8,254 nt of DNA from JBFGFG01 sp041627475 (GTDB taxonomy: Bacteria > Actinomycetota > Nitriliruptoria > Nitriliruptorales > Nitriliruptoraceae), in the NCBI GenBank assembly GCA_041627475.1, contig JBFKQZ010000140.1, forward strand, positions 1 through 8,254, read 5' to 3'. Position 1 is the stretch's first letter; each line of letters opens with the position of its first letter. Positions 1 to 5,912 of the stretch are shown here, piece by piece. The position numbers were made by a program, and so were the translations under genes. The notes under the pieces are model-generated. The model ran no database searches, was not told the origin of the DNA, and worked only from the letters and a program-made list of their open reading frames with translations.

Positions 1-1
1 C

Positions 2-1462
2 GTCGCCCCCACGACCCACCTCAAGACCCAGTGGGCCGGCTCGGCCGCGGACAAGGGCCTCCACCTCGAGCCGGAGTGGGCGTCGGCCGACCCGTGGCCC
101 CGGGACATGCACGGCGTCGTCGTGACCTACCAGCAGGTCGCGGCCGACCCACGCGTGCTGCGCGGCCCGGCCGACGACGCGTACGTGGTCCTCGACGAGG
201 TCCACCACGCTGGGGCCGAGCGCGCCTGGGGCGATGCGATCGCCCACGCGTTCGAGCCGGCCGCGCACCGCCTCAGCCTCTCGGGGACGCCGTTCCGTTC
301 CGACGCCAACCCGATCCCCTTCGTCAACTACGAGTTCGACGAGGCACGTGCCGACTACACCTACGGCTACGACGACGCCCTGCGCGACGGCCGCGTCGTC
401 CGGCCCGTGCTCTTCCCACGCGTCGACGGCGAGATGGAGTGGACGGCCCCCGACGGAAGCCTCCACGCTGCGTCGTTCCAGGACCAGCTCGACCGCACCC
501 TGTCGTCGCAGCGGCTCCGGACCGCGCTGTCGCTGGACGGTCAGTGGCTCCCCGAGGTGCTGACGCGCGCCGACGCGACGCTCGCGGAGGTGCGGCGGAC
601 CCACCCCGACGCCGGCGGGCTCGTCATCGCCACCGACGTCGAGCACGCACGCGGGATCGGTCGGACCCTCCGCGAACGCTTCGGCCGCTCGGCGACCGTG
701 GCGACGTCCGACGACCCGGACGCGTCCGAGCGGATCGCCAAGTTCGCCGCGTCCGACGACGAGTGGATCGTCGCCGTCCGCATGGTCAGCGAGGGCGTCG
801 ACATCCGCCGTCTGCGCGTCGGCGTGTGGGCGACGACCACCGTCACGGAGCTGTTCTTCCGCCAGGCGGTCGGCCGCCTCGTGCGCTGGACCCCCGGGCT
901 GCGTCGCCAGCGGTCGTTCTTCTACCTCCCCGACGACCCGCGGCTGCGCATCTTCGCGGCGACGATCCGCGAGGAGCGGACCCACGCGCTCCGGCGCCGC
1001 GAGCAGGACGGCGACGCCCCAGAGGAGCAGCTGCTCGACGAGGTCCCCACCGGGACCGGCGACGACCAGCTGTCGCTCTTCGCGGCGATCTCGGCCACGG
1101 CCACCGACCACCACGACCACGGCAGCCTGGTCGCGAACGAGGTCGCCGACGAGCCGGACGACGACCACCTCCCGGCCACCGGTCCGACGATCCAGCTGTC
1201 GCCGCCGCCACCCCCGGCCGCCCGGGACCTCGACGAGGACGACCTCGGCACACCCGGGCCGAGCCGCTCGCTGCGCAAGCGCGAGCTGCGGCGCAGCAAC
1301 AGCGACCGCGTCCACCTCATCTGCCAGCTGACCGGCCTGGACGCCAAGGTCGTCAACTCACGGCTCAACGAGCTCGCCCGCATCTCGTCGGTCGGCGAGG
1401 CGACCCTCCAGCAGCTCGAACGGCGACTGGCCGAGGCCGACGACTGGCTCGCCCGCGCCTGA
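2..1462 (+). CDS. DEAD/DEAH-box superfamily 2 helicase, 5' end missing
   Basis: This is the C-terminal 486 residues of a superfamily 2 DNA or RNA helicase of the SSL2-like (COG1061) type, an ATP-driven nucleic-acid translocase. The reading frame is open from base 2, so the start and the Walker A motif lie upstream of the window. Visible motifs, numbered within the fragment, are a motif Ia-like VAPTTHLKTQW at residues 1-11, the Walker B motif DEVHH from residue 65, motif III SGTPFR from residue 94, a motif V-like SEGVDIRRL and motif VI QAVGRLVRW from residue 288. An acidic and proline-rich linker follows, then a basic, helical C-terminal domain containing CQLTGLDAKVVNSRLNEL. The TGA stop is 83 bp before the MarR gene, which has its own promoter-like sequence, so co-transcription is not required. 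The family is clear; the exact role (repair, restriction-associated or general) cannot be told from this fragment. Confidence 0.93.
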   Translation, partial: VAPTTHLKTQWAGSAADKGLHLEPEWASADPWPRDMHGVVVTYQQVAADPRVLRGPADDAYVVLDEVHHAGAERAWGDAIAHAFEPAAHRLSLSGTPFRSDANPIPFVNYEFDEARADYTYGYDDALRDGRVVRPVLFPRVDGEMEWTAPDGSLHAASFQDQLDRTLSSQRLRTALSLDGQWLPEVLTRADATLAEVRRTHPDAGGLVIATDVEHARGIGRTLRERFGRSATVATSDDPDASERIAKFAASDDEWIVAVRMVSEGVDIRRLRVGVWATTTVTELFFRQAVGRLVRWTPGLRRQRSFFYLPDDPRLRIFAATIREERTHALRRREQDGDAPEEQLLDEVPTGTGDDQLSLFAAISATATDHHDHGSLVANEVADEPDDDHLPATGPTIQLSPPPPPAARDLDEDDLGTPGPSRSLRKRELRRSNSDRVHLICQLTGLDAKVVNSRLNELARISSVGEATLQQLERRLAEADDWLARA

Positions 1463-1498
1463 CCGCTCCCTGCACGCCTGCCCGAACTGCCCTCGTTG

Positions 1499-1535
1499 GG
1501 ATTGCAACTCCGATAGGGTGTCATGTGGATTGCAA
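1499..1535 (+). promoter_or_regulatory. Promoter/operator candidate of the MarR gene
   Basis: GGATTGCAA occurs twice, at 1499-1507 and 1527-1535, with a 28-bp period. The TTGCAA core is itself palindromic, as expected for a dimeric regulator. Between the copies lies TAGGGT (1514-1519), which fits the actinobacterial -10 pattern TANNNT and sits 26 bp upstream of the GTG start. No good -35 is visible. The two boxes bracket the -10 and the second abuts the ribosome binding site, so binding could repress the gene itself. That is an inference: MarR genes are often autoregulated and bind short palindromes. Confidence 0.45.
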
Positions 1536-1545
1536 GGAGGTTGCC

Positions 1546-2055
1546 GTGGCGCAGACGGAAGCAGCGCGGACGACGACTGCTGAGGGCGAGGTCCGCTGGC
1601 TGACCGACGCCGAACAGGTGGCCTGGCGGAACTGGATCTCTGGGAGCACCGTGCTCTTCCGGGCGCTCGAGCGCGAGCTCGTCCAGCACTTCGACATCAC
1701 CATGGACGACTACGCCCTCCTGGTGCTGCTGTCGGAGAACGAGGACCGCAGCGCGCGGATGAGCGAGCTCGCCGACGACGCGATCGTCCCGCGCCCGCAG
1801 GTGACCTACCGCATCTCCCGCCTCGAGAAGCGGGGCATCGTCGAGCGCCGCCCGTGCTCCACCGACGCCCGCGGGACAGAGGCACACCTGACCGACGAGG
1901 GCTTCGCGCTGCTCGAGTCGGCCGCCCGGCACCACGTCACGAACGTCCGCGAGATGTTCCTCGACCACCTCTCCGGCGAGGAGTTCTGCACGCTCGGCGA
2001 GGCCATGGGCCGCGTCCACGGTGAGCTCGCGAGCAACGAGGCCCGTCGGGCCTGA
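1546..2055 (+). CDS. MarR-family transcriptional regulator
   Basis: This 169-residue winged helix-turn-helix protein has the usual MarR length. It would act as a dimeric DNA-binding regulator in the cytoplasm, often released from DNA by a small ligand. The start is the GTG at 1546, because AAGGAGG (1534-1540) lies five bases before it; the same frame is open far upstream, but that part is only the shadow of the helicase. N-terminal helices (LTDAEQVAWRNW, about residues 17-28) form the dimerisation region. MSELADDAIVPRPQVTYRIS is the helix-turn-helix, with its recognition helix at about residues 83-97, and RRPCSTDARGTEAHLT is the wing. A cysteine sits in the wing and another near the C-terminus; whether they are redox-active cannot be seen. 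The ligand and regulon are unknown. The peptidase gene 97 bp downstream is a possible target by position only. Confidence 0.93.
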   Translation: MAQTEAARTTTAEGEVRWLTDAEQVAWRNWISGSTVLFRALERELVQHFDITMDDYALLVLLSENEDRSARMSELADDAIVPRPQVTYRISRLEKRGIVERRPCSTDARGTEAHLTDEGFALLESAARHHVTNVREMFLDHLSGEEFCTLGEAMGRVHGELASNEARRA

Positions 2056-2077
2056 CGAGCGCACAACGCGCCCGCCG

Positions 2078-2108
2078 TTGGCCGCTGGCTGCCGCCTGTT
2101 CGTACCCT
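2078..2108 (+). promoter_or_regulatory. Weak promoter candidate upstream of the M23 peptidase
   Basis: TTGGCC (2078-2083) and TACCCT (2103-2108, fits TANNNT) are separated by 19 bp, with the -10-like box 44 bp before the GTG start. GCCGCTGGC is directly repeated at 2081-2089 and 2111-2119, overlapping this region. The spacing is long and the hexamers are poor, so this is a tentative call. Confidence 0.22.
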
Positions 2109-2152
2109 CTGCCGCTGGCACCGCGCCGTCTTCCCCCCATTCCAGGAGCACC

Positions 2153-3154
2153 GTGCCCGTCCGTCTCGGACTCGTCGCCCTCGTCACGCTGCTCGTGACG
2201 AGCACGCTCGTGCCTGCCGTCGCGCAGACCGAGCTCGAGGGCGCCCGCGCCGAGCGCGAGGCGCTGGAGGAGCAGGTCCTCGACGCAGCGGGGGACCTCG
2301 AGGCGCTCGAGGAGCGCATCCACGACATTCGTGCCGAGATCGACGCGCTCGACGCGCAGGACGCCGATCTCCGCCAGCAGCTCGACCAGGTCGGAGCGTC
2401 GCTGGCCGCCCGCGCCCGTGCTGCCTTCATGCGCGGTGACGGAGGCGCCCTGGAGGCCATCCTCGCCGGCGAGGGCCCGAGCGAGGCGGCCGAGCGCGCC
2501 GCACTGCTCGAGTCGCTGGCCCTGCGGGACCGCGGGACCATGGAGGAGGCCTCGGCACTGCGCACGGGCCTCGAGCAGAACCGGCAGCTCCGTGAGGGGC
2601 GCCTGGCCGAGCTCGCTGAGCTCGAGGCCGAGATGGCGGACCGCATCCAGCGCCTCAACGTCGCGCTCGACGAGGCCCAGGACCGCGAGCGGTTCCTCGA
2701 GCTCAAGGCCCGCCGCCAGCGCGAGGTCCAGACCGCGTTCGCCAACGGCATCTACAGCTGCCCGGTCGGTGACCCCGTCTTCTTCCGTGACACGTGGGGC
2801 GACCCGCGCTCGGGCGGTCGCAGCCACAAGGGCGTCGACATGATGGCGCCGCACGGCACGCCGATCTACGCGATCCACGCCGGCCGCATCACGCGGCTGA
2901 GCAGCGGCGGCCTCGGCGGCATCTCGATCTACATGTTCGGTGACGACGGCAACGAGTACTACTACACCCACCTCCAGGGCTACGCCGACGGGATCTTCAC
3001 CGGCATGCGCGTCGACGCCGGCGACCTCATCGCCTACAACGGCTCGACCGGCAACGCCGACGCGTCCGCGCCCCACCTGCACTTCGAGGTGCACCCCGGG
3101 GGCGGCAGCCCGATCAACCCGTATCCCTGGGCCGCCGCCGCCTGCGGCCGGTAG
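2153..3154 (+). CDS. Secreted coiled-coil M23 (LytM-type) metallopeptidase
   Basis: This 333-residue exported protein probably cleaves, or regulates cleavage of, peptidoglycan cross-bridges outside the membrane. The start is the GTG at 2153, preceded by AGGAG at 2144-2148. The in-frame ATG at 2021 would overlap the MarR gene and place extra residues before the signal peptide. Residues 1-25 form a signal peptide with a hydrophobic core and an AVA-Q cleavage site. Residues about 26-200 are heptad-rich and full of Glu, Ala, Leu and Arg, the coiled-coil architecture of EnvC and other RipA-like cell-division hydrolases. The C-terminal peptidase domain keeps the zinc and catalytic set: HKGVD (His225, Asp229), His273 in YYTHLQGY, and His308-Leu-His310. 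It should therefore be active, unlike degenerate LytM factors. Two cysteines (in YSCPV and near the C-terminus, ACGR) flank the domain and could pair. Confidence 0.93.
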   Translation: MPVRLGLVALVTLLVTSTLVPAVAQTELEGARAEREALEEQVLDAAGDLEALEERIHDIRAEIDALDAQDADLRQQLDQVGASLAARARAAFMRGDGGALEAILAGEGPSEAAERAALLESLALRDRGTMEEASALRTGLEQNRQLREGRLAELAELEAEMADRIQRLNVALDEAQDRERFLELKARRQREVQTAFANGIYSCPVGDPVFFRDTWGDPRSGGRSHKGVDMMAPHGTPIYAIHAGRITRLSSGGLGGISIYMFGDDGNEYYYTHLQGYADGIFTGMRVDAGDLIAYNGSTGNADASAPHLHFEVHPGGGSPINPYPWAAAACGR

Positions 3155-3170
3155 GCGCCCTGGTCTTCAT

Positions 3171-3214
3171 GCCGCCCGACCGCATGCCGGGTGGAGGAGG
3201 ACCGGGAGGGCGGC
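3171..3214. other. Long-loop inverted repeat between convergent genes
   Basis: GCCGCCC (3171-3177) and GGGCGGC (3208-3214) are perfect inverted 7-mers about 30 bases apart, lying 16 bp after the peptidase stop and 26 bp beyond the RAM stop on the other strand. It could act as a weak transcription end for either gene. There is no T-tract and the loop is long, so terminator function is uncertain. Its right arm lies inside the dispersed repeat at 3189-3236. Confidence 0.25.
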
Positions 3215-3236
3215 GTCGCGAGCGGAGCGAGCGGGG
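3189..3236 (+). repeat. 48-bp intergenic repeat, copy 1
   Basis: This copy begins with GGGTGGAGGAG and ends with GAGCGGAGCGAGCGGGG. It aligns without overall length change to the reverse complement of 4361-4408. The right half, CGTCGCGAGCGGAGCGAGCG, differs from the other copy at only two bases, and the left 11 bases are identical. The middle is more diverged. The end contains GCGAGCG twice, two bases apart. It lies in the convergent gap, three bases beyond the stop codon of the RAM gene. Confidence 0.75.
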
Positions 3237-3239
3237 AAT

Positions 3240-3521
3240 TCAGTCTCCGAAGCCCTCGAACGCGGCGTCGAGCTCGGACGGGGCGTAGGTCCGGAAGGCG
3301 ATGGCGGTCTGGGTGCCGATGACGCCCTCCATCTTGACGATGTGCTCGGTGACGACCGTGGCGATGCCGTCGTGGTCGGGCACCTGCAGGACCGCGATGA
3401 CGTCGGCGACGCCACCCGCGACCGAGTGCGCGGAGGCGACACCGTCGACCTCGGCGATCTGCTCGGCGACGCCGGCGATGAACGCCGGCTCGACGTCGAT
3501 GAGGACGAACGCGTGGATCAT
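3240..3521 (-). CDS. Stand-alone RAM-domain (Lrp/AsnC ligand-binding) protein
   Basis: This 93-residue protein consists only of the RAM/ActB domain, the ligand-binding and oligomerising half of Lrp/AsnC regulators. The beta-alpha-beta-beta-alpha-beta pattern is visible: HAFVLIDVEPA, then an alpha helix, then VASAHSVAGGVADVIAVLQV, then a helix (GIATVVTEHIVKM), then GVIGTQTAIAFRTY. There is no helix-turn-helix, and no frame upstream could add one because kynA ends 50 bp before the ATG. The ribosome binding site is weak (AGGG, nine bases before the start), so translation may be coupled to upstream genes. It is the last gene of the kynU-kynA cluster. Known stand-alone RAM proteins form dimers or higher rings that bind amino acids. 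Sensing tryptophan or kynurenine here is inferred from position only. Confidence 0.88.
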   Translation of the reverse strand: MIHAFVLIDVEPAFIAGVAEQIAEVDGVASAHSVAGGVADVIAVLQVPDHDGIATVVTEHIVKMEGVIGTQTAIAFRTYAPSELDAAFEGFGD

Positions 3522-3571
3522 CGTGGGCCCTGTGCTCGCGGAGCGCCGACGCTAGTGGGTGGGCGCGCCCC

Positions 3572-4354
3572 TCACAGCCGGGCCCGGATCGCCCAGAGGT
3601 CGGGGAACACCGGCTGGAAGAGCGTGGAGCGCAGGTAGCCGGCCCCGCTGGACCCACCCGTCCCCTGCTTGGTGCCGATCGTGCGCATCACCATCACGAC
3701 GTGGCGGTAGCGCCACTCCATCAGCCCCTCGTCCATGTCGGTGAGCAGCTCGCAGAACTCCCGCAGCTCGTCGTCGTCGCGGTACGCGGCGACCAGCGCG
3801 TCCTGCACCCGGTCGTCGGGCTCGGTGCTCTCGCCCGGCGTCGTGGCGACCGCGTCCTCCGGGACGGCGAAGCCCCGGCGGTCGAGCAGGGCCAGGAAGT
3901 GCTGCCACAGGCTCGGGGCCTCCCACCGTGCCAGCAGCCGGGCGTGGTCGTCGGTCCCCACGAAACGGTCGAGGTGCTGCTGGGCACGGTGCCCGAGCAG
4001 GAACTCGAGCTCGCGGAACTGCACCGACTGGAACCCGGAGGAGTTGCCCAGGAAGTCGCGGAACGAGAGGAACTCCAGCGGCGTCATGGTCTCGAGCACG
4101 TCGAGCTGCCCGACCATGGTCTTGAGGATCTTCAGCACGCGCACGAGCTGGTGGCTGCCACGGACGAGCTCGTCCTCGTCCATCCACACCGCGAGCCGAT
4201 CGAGCTCGTGGAGGATCTGCTGGAACCAGAGCTCGTAGACCTGGTGGATCGTGATGAAGAGCAGCTCGTCGTGCTCGGACCCCGACTGCAGCCGCTGCAG
4301 CGACAGCAGCTCCGGGATCCGCAGGTACTCGCCGTAGGTCATCTCGTCGCGCAC
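3572..4354 (-). CDS. kynA: Tryptophan 2,3-dioxygenase
   Basis: This haem enzyme adds O2 across the indole C2-C3 bond of L-tryptophan to give N-formylkynurenine, the first step of the kynurenine pathway. It acts as a cytoplasmic tetramer. At 260 residues it has the normal compact bacterial length. Key positions match the well-studied Xanthomonas enzyme: Phe33 and the distal His37 in FITIHQVYELWF, Arg99 in SFRDFLG (substrate carboxylate), Ser106 in SSGFQS, the proximal haem ligand His218 in WRYRHVVMVMRTIG, and Thr232 in GTKQGTGGSSG (substrate amino group). The start is taken as the GTG at 4354 with GGGGGA five bases upstream; the ATG four codons later (MTYGEYL) is an alternative. It lies 82 bp after kynU and 50 bp before the RAM gene. 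The 48-bp repeat fills most of the gap with kynU and supplies the G-run of the ribosome binding site. Confidence 0.97.
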   Translation of the reverse strand: MRDEMTYGEYLRIPELLSLQRLQSGSEHDELLFITIHQVYELWFQQILHELDRLAVWMDEDELVRGSHQLVRVLKILKTMVGQLDVLETMTPLEFLSFRDFLGNSSGFQSVQFRELEFLLGHRAQQHLDRFVGTDDHARLLARWEAPSLWQHFLALLDRRGFAVPEDAVATTPGESTEPDDRVQDALVAAYRDDDELREFCELLTDMDEGLMEWRYRHVVMVMRTIGTKQGTGGSSGAGYLRSTLFQPVFPDLWAIRARL

Positions 4355-4360
4355 TGGATC

Positions 4361-4408
4361 CCCCGTTCGCTTCGCTCGCGACGGCCCTCCGGGCGGGCTC
4401 CTCCACCC
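4361..4408 (-). repeat. 48-bp intergenic repeat, copy 2 (inverted)
   Basis: Read on the minus strand, this is the same element as 3189-3236: GGGTGGAGGAG at its start, then CGTCGCGAGCGAAGCGAACG and a terminal GGGG. It sits in the 82-bp gap between kynU and kynA, ending seven bases before the kynA start, so its G-run forms part of the kynA ribosome binding site. Relative to copy 1 it is inverted, and the two copies enclose the RAM gene and kynA. Confidence 0.75.
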
Positions 4409-4413
4409 GCCCG
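4390..4413 (-). other. GC hairpin in the kynU-kynA gap
   Basis: CGGGCGGG (4390-4397) and CCCGCCCG (4406-4413) are perfect 8-base arms around an eight-base loop. In the minus-strand transcript the loop reads UGGAGGAG, which resembles a Shine-Dalgarno sequence but has no start codon at a usable distance. The hairpin follows the kynU stop by 23 bp, overlaps repeat copy 2 and lacks a T-tract. It may lower read-through into kynA or protect the kynU mRNA end; function is inferred. Confidence 0.5.
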
Positions 4414-4436
4414 TCCTCGGGCCAGCCGCTGGTGGG

Positions 4437-5720
4437 TCACGTTACGGCGGCGGTCGTGCCCCGGTAGCGCTCGTGCAGGCCGTCACGGACGACCGCGGCG
4501 ATGCGCTGGACCGCCGTGTGGATCATCTGGTGGCTGACGTACAGGGGTGCGATGCCGAGACGCAGGTTGTCCGGCGCGCGGAAGTCGGGCAGGACGGCGG
4601 CCTCCTCGATGAGGGCCCGGGTGATCGGCCAGCCGTCCGGGTGGGCCAGCGACACGTGGCTGCCACGGCGCGCCGCGTCCCGCGGTGACGCGACCGTGAA
4701 GCCGAGCTCGGCCAGGTGCGCGTCCGCCTGTTCCACGAGGAACGACGTGAGCGAGATCGAGACCTCGCGGATCGTGTCGATACCGACCTCGGCGACCTGC
4801 CGGACACCGGCCTCGATCGCGTTGAGCGACAGCATCGGCATCGTGCCGACGTGGAACCGACGGATGCCGTCGGTGGGGCGGAACTCGAGGTCGAAGCCGA
4901 ACGGGTCCTCGTGGCCCCACCACCCGGCGATCGGGTTGTCGAGCTGCGACTGCAGGTCCTCCCGCACGTAGAGGAACGCGGGCGAGCCGGGACCGCCGTT
5001 CAGGTACTTGTAGGTGCAGCCGACGGCGAGGTCCACGTCGTGCGCCGCGAGACCCACGGGGACCGAGCCCGCGGAGTGCGACAGGTCCCACAGCACCAGC
5101 GCCCCGGCCTCGTGGGCGGCGGCGGTCAGCCGCGGCAGGTCGTAGACGAAGCCGCTCTTGAAGCACGTGTGCGAGAGGCTGAGCAGGGCGACGTCCTCGT
5201 CGAGGGCGGCCAGCAGCGCATCGGTCGCCCCGTTGATCCCGTCGGGGCTCCGTGCGGTCCGGACACGCCGGCCGTCGCCCAGCAGCTCGGCGGCGCCGGC
5301 GAGCGCGTAGTTGTCGGTCGGGAAGTTGAGGTCGTCGGTGAGCACGACGCTGCGGTCGGGCCGAGCACGCATCGCGGCCACCGCGAGCTTGAACAGGTTC
5401 GTGGTCGTGGACTCCGAGACGATGACCTCGCCCGCACGGGCACCGATGATCGGTGCCAGCAGGTCACCGAGCCGCAGCTGCTGCTCCCACCAGCCCTCGT
5501 TCCACGAACGGATGAGCCGATCGCCCCACTGGCGTCGCGAAGTGTCCTCGACGTCGTCGAGGGCAGCGGTCGGCAGGCGCCCGAGCGAGTTGCCGTCCAG
5601 GTAGAGCAGGTCGGGGTCGTCGACGACGAACGCCTCGCGCTGCGACAGCAGCGGGTTCGTGGCGTCGCGATCGACGGCCTCGTCCCAACCGTCGGCATGG
5701 GGGAACGGTCCCAGGTCCAC
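4437..5720 (-). CDS. kynU: Kynureninase
   Basis: This PLP-dependent fold-type I hydrolase cleaves L-kynurenine to anthranilate and L-alanine (or 3-hydroxykynurenine to 3-hydroxyanthranilate). At 427 residues it has a normal family length. Diagnostic segments in order are YLDGNSLGRLP (residues 40-50), ESTTTNLFKL around the phosphate-binding region (103-112), DLNFPTDNY with Asp136, WDLSHSAGSVPVG with Asp212 (pairs with the PLP nitrogen), CTYKYLNGGPGS with the Schiff-base Lys238, then FHVGTMPMLSL and RGSHVSLAH. The start is the GTG at 5720, with AGGAG (5726-5730) five bases before it. The frame stays open much further upstream, but that stretch shadows the divergent gene. It is the first gene of the kynU-kynA-RAM cluster. 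No kynurenine 3-monooxygenase is present in the window, so anthranilate is the likelier product. Confidence 0.97.
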   Translation of the reverse strand: MDLGPFPHADGWDEAVDRDATNPLLSQREAFVVDDPDLLYLDGNSLGRLPTAALDDVEDTSRRQWGDRLIRSWNEGWWEQQLRLGDLLAPIIGARAGEVIVSESTTTNLFKLAVAAMRARPDRSVVLTDDLNFPTDNYALAGAAELLGDGRRVRTARSPDGINGATDALLAALDEDVALLSLSHTCFKSGFVYDLPRLTAAAHEAGALVLWDLSHSAGSVPVGLAAHDVDLAVGCTYKYLNGGPGSPAFLYVREDLQSQLDNPIAGWWGHEDPFGFDLEFRPTDGIRRFHVGTMPMLSLNAIEAGVRQVAEVGIDTIREVSISLTSFLVEQADAHLAELGFTVASPRDAARRGSHVSLAHPDGWPITRALIEEAAVLPDFRAPDNLRLGIAPLYVSHQMIHTAVQRIAAVVRDGLHERYRGTTAAVT

Positions 5721-5725
5721 GTCGG

Positions 5726-5749
5726 CTCCTCGTTGTTGCCCCGACCCTA
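5726..5749 (-). promoter_or_regulatory. kynU -10 box candidate and ribosome binding site
   Basis: On the minus strand TAGGGT (5749-5744) fits the TANNNT -10 pattern and lies 23 bp before the GTG start, with AGGAG at 5730-5726. The same TAGGGT hexamer at nearly the same distance precedes the MarR gene start. No convincing -35 is seen upstream, which would suit an activator-dependent promoter. Confidence 0.4.
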
Positions 5750-5846
5750 CGCGGCTGGGGACGGACCGACGCCACCGGCTCTGCGCCCCCATCGGACGGT
5801 GGCGGCCGGCAGTCGCACGTGCGTCGAGTCTGACACGGCAGCCATA

Positions 5847-5867
5847 CCGACATGTCCGATTTGTCGG
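5847..5867. promoter_or_regulatory. Inverted repeat, possible operator between divergent genes
   Basis: CCGACA (5847-5852) and TGTCGG (5862-5867) are perfect inverted 6-mers with a nine-base spacer, about two helical turns end to end. The left arm runs into GACATGTC (5849-5856), an 8-base palindrome in its own right. The element lies in the 192-bp gap between kynU and the PAS protein, 46 bp before the latter's start. I see nothing else clear in this gap apart from the kynU -10 candidate. Confidence 0.35.
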
Positions 5868-5912
5868 CACACTGGTCGCGGTCCGGGGGGTCCTCGAACA
5901 CTGGCAGCCGCC

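Noticed and set aside
31..2055. A 674-residue plus-strand reading frame that would fuse an Arg/Pro-rich protein to the MarR domain
   Set aside because: The first 500 residues are a low-complexity frame shadow of the helicase. The MarR gene has its own AAGGAGG and GTG at 1546.
922..2751. A 609-residue minus-strand reading frame opposite the helicase, MarR and peptidase genes
   Set aside because: Its product is Ser/Arg-rich with no recognisable domain, and three well-supported genes lie on the other strand. Long antisense frames are expected at this GC content.
3034..3657. A minus-strand 207-residue reading frame across the RAM gene and the peptidase end
   Set aside because: Its Arg-rich sequence has no domain, and the RAM gene in the neighbouring frame has a clear family pattern.
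3189..4408. A composite transposon or insertion element bounded by the inverted 48-bp repeats
   Set aside because: No transposase or target-site duplication is visible, and the enclosed genes belong to the same operon as kynU outside the repeats. Two copies of a dispersed intergenic repeat explain it better.
4716..5912. N-terminal extension of the PAS protein across the kynU region
   Set aside because: This stretch is antisense to kynU, whose motifs are unmistakable. The PAS domain begins just after the GTG at 5913. The earlier GTG at 5799 has no ribosome binding site either and would add residues with no family resemblance.
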